55,543 nucleotides of DNA from Clostridia bacterium (GTDB taxonomy: Bacteria > Bacillota > Clostridia > Oscillospirales > CAG-272). A program made the position numbers and the translations under genes. Positions 31,791 to 39,878 of this stretch are shown here, in pieces. Numbering within the stretch: position 1 is the first letter of the stretch; every line of letters begins with the position of its first letter. The stretch spans positions 1 through 55,543 of the forward strand of contig JAFUNF010000013.1 in the NCBI GenBank assembly GCA_017473085.1, given 5' to 3'. The notes under the pieces are model-generated. The model made no database searches, was not told the origin of the DNA, and saw only the letters and a program-made list of their open reading frames with translations.

Positions 31791-32717
31791 GATAACGAAT
31801 TAGAAAAGACTGAAGTAATAGACAATTTAGAAAACGAAAAAGAAAAAAAGCGCTTTTTTCAGCGATTTAAGCCACAAAGCTACGATTTTATTATGTGGCT
31901 TACAATTGTAGGCGTAATGGTTATCACTGCATCCTTGGAAAACAGAGAACAATTTGATTATTTAACTACCACTTTTGCATTTTTTATAATAACGAGAATT
32001 TTAATTGCATTACCGCTTATTGTTTATGCTATCGTAAAGAAAGAGGAAACGACTATTCTTGCAAGGATAACTATTATTATCTTGAGTACATATTCGTTAG
32101 TGTGTGGACTTGCCGACTCTCTTCAAGCCTTCCAAATATATGCAATGGTTTATTTAATAGTAGGTGGTATTCTTACTCTTGCGACTGTGTTTGCTTTACG
32201 TGATAAGAAGGGAAAGCTTCTATATACCTGCATAGCCCTTCTTATGTATATAATGCTGATGAACTTCAAGGACACAACTCAGTACACGTTTGAAAATGGA
32301 AATGACTCATTAAACTTTTGGCTTGCTGGACTTATAGTAGCAGTGATATTAACCGCCATTACAGCCTTGCTAACCTTTACAGGCATTATAAAGTTAAAAA
32401 ATAATAAAATTTCAGAAAAAATATCAATATGCTTTTTAGTGTTAATGTTTAGCTTTATTGCTTCAAATACATTAATATGTAACGCAAATTATGCCTTTGA
32501 TAATGGTCCTCTCGAAATTGAAGAGCAGGTGATTGTGGAAAAAAGAGAAAGCAAGACAAGCAAAAGCAACAACTACTATTTAATTTTTGAAAAAGATGGA
32601 CAAAAAATTGAAATATCTGTCCCCTTATATATTTTCAAAAAATATGAAGAGGGAGATAGCATGAAAATTTCCTATTACAAAGGCTTTTTCAATGAACCCT
32701 TTTACATTTACGAATAA
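31788..32717 (+). CDS. Polytopic membrane protein with C-terminal DUF3592-like domain
   Basis: 309 residues from a TTG 8 bases after AAGGAGG. About six to seven membrane helices occupy residues ~35-235 (for example FIMWLTIVGVMVITA, IYAMVYLIVGGILTLATVFAL, WLAGLIVAVILTAITALLTF), followed by an ~80-residue soluble domain. The end of that domain, GDSMKISYYKGFFNEPFYIYE, resembles the external domain of the protein at 12817-13323. No catalytic motif is seen. Its promoter has an upstream 0A-box and its leader can hide the ribosome site, so expression seems tightly controlled, perhaps at the onset of stationary phase. Function unknown. Confidence 0.7.
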   Translation: MDNELEKTEVIDNLENEKEKKRFFQRFKPQSYDFIMWLTIVGVMVITASLENREQFDYLTTTFAFFIITRILIALPLIVYAIVKKEETTILARITIIILSTYSLVCGLADSLQAFQIYAMVYLIVGGILTLATVFALRDKKGKLLYTCIALLMYIMLMNFKDTTQYTFENGNDSLNFWLAGLIVAVILTAITALLTFTGIIKLKNNKISEKISICFLVLMFSFIASNTLICNANYAFDNGPLEIEEQVIVEKRESKTSKSNNYYLIFEKDGQKIEISVPLYIFKKYEEGDSMKISYYKGFFNEPFYIYE

Positions 32718-32752
32718 AAAAATCAAGCTCTTAATCGAGCTTGATTTTTTTA
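32716..32752. terminator. Bidirectional terminator
   Basis: A 15-bp stem AAAAAAATCAAGCTC and its complement (32716-32730 with 32737-32751), 6-nt loop, between convergent genes. Confidence 0.92.
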
Positions 32753-32767
32753 GTATATTAAGTAAAA

Positions 32768-34879
32768 TTATTTTGCATCCTTCATAGAGAAGTCAGGACG
32801 GCCCTTCTTGTCAAGGCCAAGGTACTTAACTTTTACCTCGTCACCAATCTTGCATACGTCCTCAACCTTTTCAGTTCTGCCATTTGCAAGCTTAGAAATG
32901 TGAACCATAGCCTCCTTGCCAGGAGCGATTTCAACGAATGCGCCGAATTCAGCAATTCTTGTAACTACGCCTGAGTAGGTAGCACCAACCTCTGGCTCAA
33001 AGATAATACCTGCAATAGTAGCACGTGCAGCCTCAATTGCGTTCTTATCAATAGCAGAGATGAATACACTTCCGTCGTCCTCAATGTCAATTTTAGCACC
33101 TGTATCAGCGATAATCTTTTGAATTACCTTACCACCTGTACCGATAACCTCACGAATCTTGTCAGTAGGAACCTTCATTGAAAGCATCTTAGGAGCATAC
33201 TCAGAAACCTCTTTTCTTGCCTCTGGAATAGCCTTAAGGATTACCTTGTCAATGATTTCGTCACGACCCTTGTGTGTTTGCTCAAGAGCACGCTTAATAA
33301 TTTCAGGTGTTAGACCATCAATCTTAAGGTCCATTTGGATAGATGTAATACCCTTGTGAGTACCGGCTACCTTGAAGTCCATATCGCCATAGAAGTCCTC
33401 AAGACCTTGAATGTCAATCATTGTATCCCAGCTTCCGTCCTCTGCTGTGATAAGACCACAGGAGATACCTGCAACAGGAGCCTTAATTGGAACACCAGCA
33501 TCCATAAGAGCAAGAGTAGAGCCACAAACTGAAGCCTGTGATGTTGAGCCGTTAGAGGAAATAACCTCGGAAACAAGACGAATTGCGTATGGGAATTCCT
33601 CAACAGAAGGAAGAACAGGAACAAGTGATCTCTCGGCAAGAGCACCGTGACCGATTTCACGTCTGCCAGGAGTTCTGGAAGCCTTAGCCTCACCTGTTGA
33701 GTAGCCAGGCATATTGTAGTGATGCATATATCTCTTTTCAGTTTCCTCATCGATGCCGTCAAGCATTTGAGCATCAGAGATAGGACCAAGTGTTGCAAGA
33801 GTCATAACCTGAGTCTGACCACGTGTAAACATACCACTACCATGAACTCTCTTGAATAGACCAACCTCAGCGGTAAGAGGTCTAATATCATTCATACCAC
33901 GACCATCAACACGCTTCTTGTCCTCAAGTAGCCATCTTCTAACAATCTTCTTTTGAATCTTGTAGATAAGCTCTTCCATTCTAACGCCAATATCAGCATA
34001 CTTTCCTTCGAATGTAGCTAAAATGTCAGACTTAATAGGTTGCATCTTAGCGTCACGAGCAGTCTTGTCATCTGTGTCAAGAGCCTCCATAACAGCCTTT
34101 TCACAGTAAGCAAATACCTCGTCAAACATATCGTGATCAAAATCGCTAGACTCATAGCTAAACTTTGGCTTACCAATCTCAGCAACGATACCATTGATAA
34201 ACTTAATAAGCTTCTTGATTTCCTCATGTGCAAGCATAATTGCGTTGAACATATCCTCATCGGATACTTCCTTAGCGCCAGCCTCAATCATAACAACCTT
34301 GCTTTCGGAAGCAGCAACAGTAAGCTCAAGAACGCTCTTAGCTCTTTGCTCAAGAGTTGGGTTGATAATAATTTTACCGTCAACCATACCCATAAACAAG
34401 CCGCCAATAGGACCATTCCATGGAATGTCGGAGATGGAAAGAGCAACGGATGCACCAATCATGGCAGTAATTTCAGGTGAGCAATCGTAGTCAACTGAAA
34501 GAACAGTTAGAGAAAGGTTAACGTCATTTCTTAAATCCTTAGGGAAGAGAGGTCTTACAGGACGGTCAATAACACGACCAGTAAGAACAGCCTTTTCAGA
34601 TGGCTTACCCTCACGCTTTAGGTAACCACCAGGAATTTTACCAACAGAATACATTCTTTCCTCATAGTCAACAGACAAAGGCAAGAAGTCAATGCCCTCA
34701 CGTGGTGCTGCAGATGCAGTAGCACAAGCGAGTACAACAGTCTCGCCGTAACGTACCAAAACGCTACCATTAGCAAGACCAGCCATTTTTCCACTTTCGA
34801 TTACAAGCTTACGACCAGCAAGCTCATATTCATAAACCTTGTAATTGTCAAAGGTTTTTTCGGTGAACATTTCACTCAT
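32768..34879 (-). CDS. pnp: Polyribonucleotide nucleotidyltransferase (PNPase)
   Basis: 703 residues with the start at 34879 after GGAGG (34890-34894); the frame extends 18 codons upstream without a site. It degrades RNA 3' to 5' with phosphate. Two RNase PH domains (first SGKMAGLANGSVLVRYGETVVL, second MTLATLGPISDAQ with GRREIGHGALAERSL) are followed by a KH domain (VIGTGGKVIQKIIADTGAKI) and a C-terminal S1 domain (YSGVVTRIAEFGAFVEIAPGKE). The mRNA leader contains a long inverted repeat and lies next to structured 123-bp repeats, separating it from rpsO, its usual operon partner. Confidence 0.97.
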   Translation of the reverse strand: MSEMFTEKTFDNYKVYEYELAGRKLVIESGKMAGLANGSVLVRYGETVVLACATASAAPREGIDFLPLSVDYEERMYSVGKIPGGYLKREGKPSEKAVLTGRVIDRPVRPLFPKDLRNDVNLSLTVLSVDYDCSPEITAMIGASVALSISDIPWNGPIGGLFMGMVDGKIIINPTLEQRAKSVLELTVAASESKVVMIEAGAKEVSDEDMFNAIMLAHEEIKKLIKFINGIVAEIGKPKFSYESSDFDHDMFDEVFAYCEKAVMEALDTDDKTARDAKMQPIKSDILATFEGKYADIGVRMEELIYKIQKKIVRRWLLEDKKRVDGRGMNDIRPLTAEVGLFKRVHGSGMFTRGQTQVMTLATLGPISDAQMLDGIDEETEKRYMHHYNMPGYSTGEAKASRTPGRREIGHGALAERSLVPVLPSVEEFPYAIRLVSEVISSNGSTSQASVCGSTLALMDAGVPIKAPVAGISCGLITAEDGSWDTMIDIQGLEDFYGDMDFKVAGTHKGITSIQMDLKIDGLTPEIIKRALEQTHKGRDEIIDKVILKAIPEARKEVSEYAPKMLSMKVPTDKIREVIGTGGKVIQKIIADTGAKIDIEDDGSVFISAIDKNAIEAARATIAGIIFEPEVGATYSGVVTRIAEFGAFVEIAPGKEAMVHISKLANGRTEKVEDVCKIGDEVKVKYLGLDKKGRPDFSMKDAK

Positions 34880-34917
34880 TTTTTTGTTTCCTCCGTAAAA
34901 TAGAAATTTAAACTTTT

Positions 34918-34995
34918 GTGAGGGACATAGCATTTAACTAAAAACTAAATACGAAAAGAGAGTGTTTAGCCCTTAGTTAATTGCTATCTCCTCAC
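34918..34995. repeat. Long imperfect inverted repeat in the pnp leader
   Basis: Arms ~34 bp: GTGAGG/CCTCAC, ATAGCA/TGCTAT, TTAACTAA/TTAGTTAA and CTAAA/TTTAG pair in order with small internal mismatches, around a ~10-nt loop. It lies ~25 bp upstream of the pnp ribosome site and abuts the tandem repeats. Confidence 0.75.
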
Positions 34996-35004
34996 TTGAA
35001 GCTT

Positions 35005-35330
35005 GATAAGCTACGAACTTCCTCGTTGCTCCTCGACAGTGACCTCAATGTACGAGAAGTACATTATCGCCCCCTGTCTGTGGTGCGCCTTGAATTTCTT
35101 TCTTCTAAAGCTTCAACTCAAAGCCCTGATAAGCTACGAACCTCCTCGTTGCTCCTCGATAGCGACCTCGACGTACGAAAGGTACGCCCTCGCCCTCTGT
35201 CTGTGGTGCGCCTTGAATTTCTTGCTTCTAAAGCTTCAACTCAAAGCCCTGATAAGCTACGAACCTCCTCGTTGCTCCTCGACAGTGACACGAAAGCACG
35301 TCCAGAAATTCTCGCTTCAATGCTTCACAA
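35005..35330. repeat. Tandem 123-bp repeats with covarying hairpin
   Basis: Units start at 35005, 35128 and 35251 with GATAAGCTACGAAC; the first two are full 123-bp copies, ~90% identical, and the third is internally shortened. Each unit holds a small hairpin on the minus strand whose stem differs between copies by compensating changes: AATGTAC/GTACATT in copy 1, GGCGTAC/GTACGTC in copy 2. It fills the ~470-bp gap between rpsO and pnp. No coding function is supported. Confidence 0.85.
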
Positions 35331-35361
35331 ACCAATGAACCTTCAAAAGAGAAGGGTGCAA

Positions 35362-35396
35362 AAAGAAAACAATGGCTGTGCAGTTTTGCACAGCCA
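35362..35396 (-). terminator. Terminator of rpsO
   Basis: Nine-bp perfect stem GGCTGTGCA/TGCACAGCC (35374-35382 with 35387-35395), 4-nt loop; the minus strand continues ATTGTTTTCTTTTT. Confidence 0.8.
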
Positions 35397-35440
35397 AGTT
35401 CCACGCGCACTGCGTTGTATTCGTTTTCTTAATGCGAGAA

Positions 35441-35695
35441 TTACTTTCTTAAGCCAAGCTTTTCAACGATAGCACGATAACGGTTGATATCGATCTTAGC
35501 AAGGTAGTTAAGAAGGTTTCTTCTGTGACCTACCATTTTAAGAAGCCCTCTTCTTGAGTGGTGGTCATTTGCATTGTTCTTAAGATGCTCGTTAAGATTG
35601 TTGATACGGCTTGTAAGAAGTGCGATTTGTACCTCTGGTGAGCCTGTGTCACCCTCGTGAGCAGCATAAGCCTTAATGATTTCCTGCTTGTTCAT
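35441..35695 (-). CDS. rpsO: 30S ribosomal protein S15
   Basis: 84 residues, slightly shorter than the usual 88-89. It has the S15 core [25 protein letters not shown] and [21 protein letters not shown], which bind 16S rRNA helices 20-22. GAGGTG precedes the ATG. It normally forms an operon with pnp; here a terminator and tandem repeats intervene. It probably represses its own translation through the leader RNA. Confidence 0.96.
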   Translation of the reverse strand: MNKQEIIKAYAAHEGDTGSPEVQIALLTSRINNLNEHLKNNANDHHSRRGLLKMVGHRRNLLNYLAKIDINRYRAIVEKLGLRK

Positions 35696-35696
35696 T

Positions 35697-35796
35697 TTTT
35701 CACCTCATAAAATTTTATTTAGCCCTAATGCTGTGCAAACGGTGGGTGAATAGCCAAAAAGGCCTTAGTCCGAAAGCTCGGCATAGGTGCTACGCA
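35697..35796 (-). promoter_or_regulatory. Structured rpsO leader, candidate S15 autoregulatory RNA
   Basis: The ~98-nt leader contains paired segments such as GCCGAGC...CGGAC and GGCCTTTTTGGC (between 35753 and 35785). S15 represses its own mRNA through different leader structures in several bacterial groups; this one is not matched to a known class. Confidence 0.4.
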
Positions 35797-35799
35797 ACG

Positions 35800-35828
35800 A
35801 TTATAGCACACACTTTTCCATTTGTAAA
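35800..35828 (-). promoter_or_regulatory. Promoter of rpsO
   Basis: Minus strand TTTACA (35823-35828), 17-bp spacer, TATAAT (35800-35805). Confidence 0.75.
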
Positions 35829-35837
35829 GACTTTTTT

Positions 35838-36206
35838 TTATTTTCTTAAATTTTTTTCTTTAAATAGAGAGAAAATGGTAATAATACCTGAAAGGACAAG
35901 AAGAACACCTAAAGCCTTTCTGGGAATACTCGGGTCAAGAATATTTGCAAGATGAGAAAAAATCAAGCTTCCAAGTATACCTAAGGACGACATGATTAAA
36001 ATTTGCCAGATGTTGAGCTTTCTTTTTCTTATGTGAAGAATAAGAGCACTTGCACCTGCCAAAACAAAGAAAACTAAATTTGTGCCTTGCGCCACTATTT
36101 GACTAAAATTCATACACTCTGTCAAGAAAATTATGAAAAGTCCTCCACCACCAACACCAATTCCCATAAGAATTGATACTAAAAACGCCACTATTGCAAT
36201 TAACAT
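35838..36206 (-). CDS. TauE/SafE-family transporter, half-size subunit 2
   Basis: 122 residues with four hydrophobic helices. The N-terminal glycine-rich motif MGIGVGGGGLFIIFLT and the AQGTNLVFFVLAGASAL segment are typical of one repeat of the TSUP (TauE/SafE/DUF81) family, whose full-length members have two such repeats in one chain (~250 residues). It follows the other half by 4 bp. The two probably assemble into an anion (sulfite or sulfonate type) exporter. Substrate unknown. Confidence 0.8.
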   Translation of the reverse strand: MLIAIVAFLVSILMGIGVGGGGLFIIFLTECMNFSQIVAQGTNLVFFVLAGASALILHIRKRKLNIWQILIMSSLGILGSLIFSHLANILDPSIPRKALGVLLVLSGIITIFSLFKEKNLRK

Positions 36207-36210
36207 AGAA

Positions 36211-36594
36211 TCACCTCAAAATCAAGTTGATGCCAGAGTAAATAATCAAAACAGCAAATAATCCGTTTAGCCATTTAACCTTTAGCTTGTCCACTAAGAG
36301 AGCACCTAAAAGACCACCTAATACAGTTGGAATACTGATATAGGGTAGTGCTTGAAAATCAATCGCACCGGCACGGTAATAGGCAAAAAGTCCTACTATT
36401 GAAATAGGCACAGTTGCACAAAGCGTAATGGCAAAGCTATCCCTTTTGTCGTTTTTAGTAAGATAGGACAAAAGAATAACAAATAAAATTCCACCACCTG
36501 TGCCAACAAATCCATTTATTCCCCCTGCCAAAAAAGATCCTAAGCAAAAGAGAATAGTTACTACAATTTTGTTCTTATCAATTAAATTTAACAT
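36211..36594 (-). CDS. TauE/SafE-family transporter, half-size subunit 1
   Basis: 127 residues, about four helices. GGINGFVGTGGGILFVILLSYL and FAITLCATVPISIVGLFAYYRAG are the TSUP repeat signature. It is the upstream gene of the pair and is matched by the second half at 35838-36206. As separate reading frames with a 4-bp gap and separate starts they look like genuine split subunits rather than a frameshifted single gene. A weak site (CGGAG) precedes the ATG. Confidence 0.8.
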   Translation of the reverse strand: MLNLIDKNKIVVTILFCLGSFLAGGINGFVGTGGGILFVILLSYLTKNDKRDSFAITLCATVPISIVGLFAYYRAGAIDFQALPYISIPTVLGGLLGALLVDKLKVKWLNGLFAVLIIYSGINLILR

Positions 36595-36633
36595 AGCTAC
36601 TCCGAAAATTTTTTTACTTTTGTCAAAAATCTA

Positions 36634-36662
36634 TTGTAATTTTAAATTTATTCTGTTATTAT
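36634..36662 (+). promoter_or_regulatory. Promoter ahead of a possible small RNA
   Basis: TTGTAA (36634-36639), 17-bp spacer, TATTAT (36657-36662). Confidence 0.5.
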
Positions 36663-36668
36663 ATATAT

Positions 36669-36762
36669 AAGAAGATTTTTGGGAAAGACAAAACCCATTT
36701 TATTGACTGTGTTACATAAACCATAAAGAAGAGAGGCTTTGGCAAGTAAGACTCTCTTTTTA
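36669..36762 (+). ncRNA. Candidate ~95-nt small RNA or attenuated ftsK leader
   Basis: The promoter at 36634-36662 would start a transcript near 36669. It contains no ORF, has a small hairpin TGGG/CCCA (36680-36683 with 36694-36697) and ends in AGAGAG/CTCTCT (36730-36735 with 36752-36757) plus TTTTT. That is a complete short transcription unit, about 95 bp before ftsK. Confidence 0.35.
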
Positions 36763-36802
36763 ACACCATTTATTATGACACATAACTAAATTAAAATACA
36801 TA

Positions 36803-36818
36803 TTTTACAATTGTAAAA
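36803..36818. promoter_or_regulatory. 16-bp perfect palindrome upstream of ftsK
   Basis: TTTTACAATTGTAAAA, followed by a further half-site AATTGTAAAG. Candidate operator; a weak TTGTAA/TATAAA promoter overlaps it. Confidence 0.4.
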
Positions 36819-36855
36819 AATAATTGTAAAGGGACTATAAAAGGAGAGGAAAGCA

Positions 36856-39789
36856 ATGAAGAAGAAAAAATACGCAGATAAAAATTTAAACGCAAAGAAT
36901 AAAAAGCCTGAAAAAAAGCCACCACAAAAACGAACAATAAATAAGCTAATGCCTTATTTTCTATCCTTTAGCTTTGCAATTTTACTTTTATCCTTAGTTG
37001 ACTTAGGACTTGTAAATGCTTGGCTTGTACCAGTAGGTAATGCACTTAAGGGTGTACTATCTAACTTTGGCGCCTTTACATTGGTATTTCTCATTTTATA
37101 CCACGCATTCTTTTGGAAATACGATGTTGCGAGAAAAATCTGCACGCGTCGTGTAATTTGTTCAATGGTAATAGTTGCCTTTGTTGGCGGATTACAGCAC
37201 TTATTTGAGTATTCTGCCTATGGCGAGGGTGTTAATACGGTAAATGAGCTTTATTCTCAAGCTGCACTTGTGGGAGATAGCCATGGTGGTGGCGTGGTTG
37301 GTGGATTTTTAGGTAATTTTCTTGTAACCAACACCAGCCTGATTGCCGCTTACTTCATAATCGTATTTATACTTTTGTTTATGTTCTTACAGCTATTCAA
37401 CATAACACCATACACAATGGTTTGTGCCATAGCTCAGAAAAATAAAGACCAAAAAACTGAGGAAAAGAAGCGAAAGAAACAAAAGCCTGCCAAACGTAGA
37501 AAGGTCAATATTTTCGACGATGACGAGGAGGACGATGAAATATTCGCCAATGGTGGAAAGAGTGTTTCCCCTGCCTATGTTGATGTAAGCAAGCTAATCG
37601 AGGATGCAGAAAAGCCCGAAAATAATGATAACGAGGGCAAGAATGCCGAGGACCAAATTATCCATTCAAGAAATATTTTCTCAGGACAATTCCGTCCGTA
37701 CGACGAGAAAAAGGACGGCAAAAAGCAAGAGAAAGAGCCTGAAGAAAAGCCTGAAGTTAAAGATAACAATGAAAATGACGATGCACCCGAGTTTGAATTC
37801 AAGGTATCAAGGGTGGAGCCTGAAAATGTACCATTTGAGCCTTATGAAGAGGACACACCTGACAACGACGAGGCTGACCAAGACTATGAAAATCCAATAG
37901 AGGAGGACCCTGTAAAGGAGCCAATTGAGGAAGAGCCTGTTGAGGATAAGGAAATAGAAGAGGATCCAGTTGATGATTATTCCGATGACGATGACTATTC
38001 TGACGATGACGACTATTACGATGACAACGATGACGACTACGAACAAGACGACATAGACGAGGAAGAATCATACGATGAGGATGAAGAGGACTTGAATGAC
38101 CAAGAGGATGAGGACCTCGAGGAAGAATTCGAAGAGGAGCCCGAGGAAGAGGAAGAGCCTGCACCTGCACCTGTTGTCAATTACAAGCCAATTGTAGAGC
38201 AAAAGCCAGTGGTAGAACAAAAACCAGTGGTAGAGCAAAAACCAATTACTCCTGTTGAGAAAAAGGAGGAAGAGCCTGTATTTGTTCCAAAGCCAAAGAA
38301 GCACTATACCTTCCCACCACTTAGTTTTCTACAAACTCCACCAAATCAAGAGGTAAACGATTCAATACAGGCGGAGTATATGGAAAATGCCAATATTATT
38401 GTTGAAACTCTCAAGAGCTTTAATGTAAGAACAACCGTTTCCAACATTACAAGAGGACCAACAGTAACTCGATACGAGCTCACTCCCGATGCAGGTGTAC
38501 GTGTTCGTTCAATTGCAAATCTATCTGACGATATAGCTCTATCTCTTGCCGCAGAGGGAATAAGAATTGAATGTCCTATTCCAGGAAAGAGCGCAGTAGG
38601 TATCGAGGTGCCAAACAGAATAACAAGCACTGTATTTCTGCGTGAGCTTCTTGAGGACAAAAAATTTGCTCAAGCAAAGAGTCCAATGTACTGTGCAGTA
38701 GGTAAGAGTATCTCAGGTGAAAACATTTTTGTTGATATTGAAAAGACCCCACACTTACTAATCGCGGGTGCGACAGGTATGGGTAAATCAGTATGTATCA
38801 ACTCACTTCTTGTAAGCTTACTTTATAAGTCAACACCAGATGATGTAAGAATGATTCTTATAGACCCTAAGCGTGTTGAATTGTCCAACTATAATGGTGT
38901 TCCACACCTACTTGTACCTGTCGTTTGCGAGCCTAAGAAATCGCTTGGTGCACTTCAATGGGCAGTTACTGAAATGGATAGCCGTTTCGAAACAATTGAG
39001 GCAGCAGGTGTCAGAAACCTTTTGGAATTTAACGAAAAGGTTGATAATGGATACCCAGCTGACAAAATGTCAAGAATTTTGATAGTAATAGACGAGCTTG
39101 CTGACTTAAAGATGGCAGTACCTGATATTGAGGGACATATTACAAGACTTACACAAAAGGCACGTGCTGCTGGTATTCATATTATCATCGGTACACAAAG
39201 ACCATCTGTTGACGTAATTACAGGCTTGATTAAAAGTAACATTCCATCGCGTATTTCGTTTAGAGTACCATCACAGGTTGACTCAAGAACTATACTTGAC
39301 GAGGTAGGTGCTGAAAAGCTTGTATCACGTGGTGATATGCTTGTAAAAATTGTAGGTTCCTTGCGTCCTGCTCGTGTACAAGGCTCCTTCGTAACTGCTG
39401 GCGAAATTCAGCACGTAATAGACTTTTGGAAGGAAAACTCCCCTGCGGAATACGACGAGGAGGTTATGCACCAAATCGACAACAATGCAGCAAAGCTTGC
39501 TAAGAGCGAAAAGAACGACGACTTTTCTGACGGAGAGGGCAAAGGTGATGACGATGCTCTCGACCCAGAATTTTACAACGCACTTGAGCTTGCTTGCGAA
39601 ATGGGTAAGATTTCATCATCCTTCCTACAAAGAAAGCTAAGATTAGGCTTCCAAAGAGCTGCAAGACTTATTGACCAAATGGAGGAATGTGGCTACATTG
39701 GAGAGGCAAATGGCTCCAAGCCAAGAGACGTTCTTGTTAGCAAGGACGAATTCAGAGAAATCATGATGAGACGTAAGGACGAAAATTAA
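36856..39789 (+). CDS. ftsK: DNA translocase FtsK/SpoIIIE
   Basis: 977 residues. An N-terminal four-helix membrane domain (~30-200) is followed by a linker of ~290 residues that is extraordinarily acidic (about 371-435 is nearly all D/E, e.g. DDDDYSDDDDYYDDNDDDY), then the repeat VVEQKP x3. The RecA-type motor has Walker A AGATGMGKS (about 637-645) and Walker B ILIVIDELADL (~741-751). The C-terminal winged-helix gamma domain (DPEFYNALELACEMGKISSSFLQRKL, ~902-965) reads polar DNA sequences. It pumps chromosome DNA through the septum during division or sporulation. It starts after AAAGGAGAGG. Confidence 0.95.
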   Translation: MKKKKYADKNLNAKNKKPEKKPPQKRTINKLMPYFLSFSFAILLLSLVDLGLVNAWLVPVGNALKGVLSNFGAFTLVFLILYHAFFWKYDVARKICTRRVICSMVIVAFVGGLQHLFEYSAYGEGVNTVNELYSQAALVGDSHGGGVVGGFLGNFLVTNTSLIAAYFIIVFILLFMFLQLFNITPYTMVCAIAQKNKDQKTEEKKRKKQKPAKRRKVNIFDDDEEDDEIFANGGKSVSPAYVDVSKLIEDAEKPENNDNEGKNAEDQIIHSRNIFSGQFRPYDEKKDGKKQEKEPEEKPEVKDNNENDDAPEFEFKVSRVEPENVPFEPYEEDTPDNDEADQDYENPIEEDPVKEPIEEEPVEDKEIEEDPVDDYSDDDDYSDDDDYYDDNDDDYEQDDIDEEESYDEDEEDLNDQEDEDLEEEFEEEPEEEEEPAPAPVVNYKPIVEQKPVVEQKPVVEQKPITPVEKKEEEPVFVPKPKKHYTFPPLSFLQTPPNQEVNDSIQAEYMENANIIVETLKSFNVRTTVSNITRGPTVTRYELTPDAGVRVRSIANLSDDIALSLAAEGIRIECPIPGKSAVGIEVPNRITSTVFLRELLEDKKFAQAKSPMYCAVGKSISGENIFVDIEKTPHLLIAGATGMGKSVCINSLLVSLLYKSTPDDVRMILIDPKRVELSNYNGVPHLLVPVVCEPKKSLGALQWAVTEMDSRFETIEAAGVRNLLEFNEKVDNGYPADKMSRILIVIDELADLKMAVPDIEGHITRLTQKARAAGIHIIIGTQRPSVDVITGLIKSNIPSRISFRVPSQVDSRTILDEVGAEKLVSRGDMLVKIVGSLRPARVQGSFVTAGEIQHVIDFWKENSPAEYDEEVMHQIDNNAAKLAKSEKNDDFSDGEGKGDDDALDPEFYNALELACEMGKISSSFLQRKLRLGFQRAARLIDQMEECGYIGEANGSKPRDVLVSKDEFREIMMRRKDEN

Positions 39790-39798
39790 AAAGCAATG

Positions 39799-39834
39799 GG
39801 CAATACCGTTTGCAAGAAAAAAACGGTATTTGCC
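39799..39834 (+). other. Hairpin between ftsK and tmk
   Basis: GGCA-ATACCGTTT pairs with AAACGGTATTTGCC (39799-39811 with 39821-39834). There is no U-tract after it, so it may be an mRNA-stability element rather than a terminator. Confidence 0.4.
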
Positions 39835-39878
39835 TAACCTTACAAAGCACTTTAAATTAATTTAAGGAAAGAATAAAA

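Noticed and set aside
35005-35330. CRISPR array
   Set aside because: Repeats are 123 bp, contiguous and without unique spacers; no cas genes nearby.
34981-35472. Plus-strand 163-codon open frame through the tandem repeats
   Set aside because: The repeat length is a multiple of three, so several frames stay open; there is no ribosome site, another frame is equally open, and it runs antisense into rpsO.
35838-36594. A single TauE gene broken by a frameshift
   Set aside because: Both halves have their own start and a complete repeat, and half-size pairs are known in Clostridia.
37807-38304. Minus-strand hydrophobic frames opposite ftsK
   Set aside because: They are the antisense reading of the acidic GA-rich linker codons and have no start signals.
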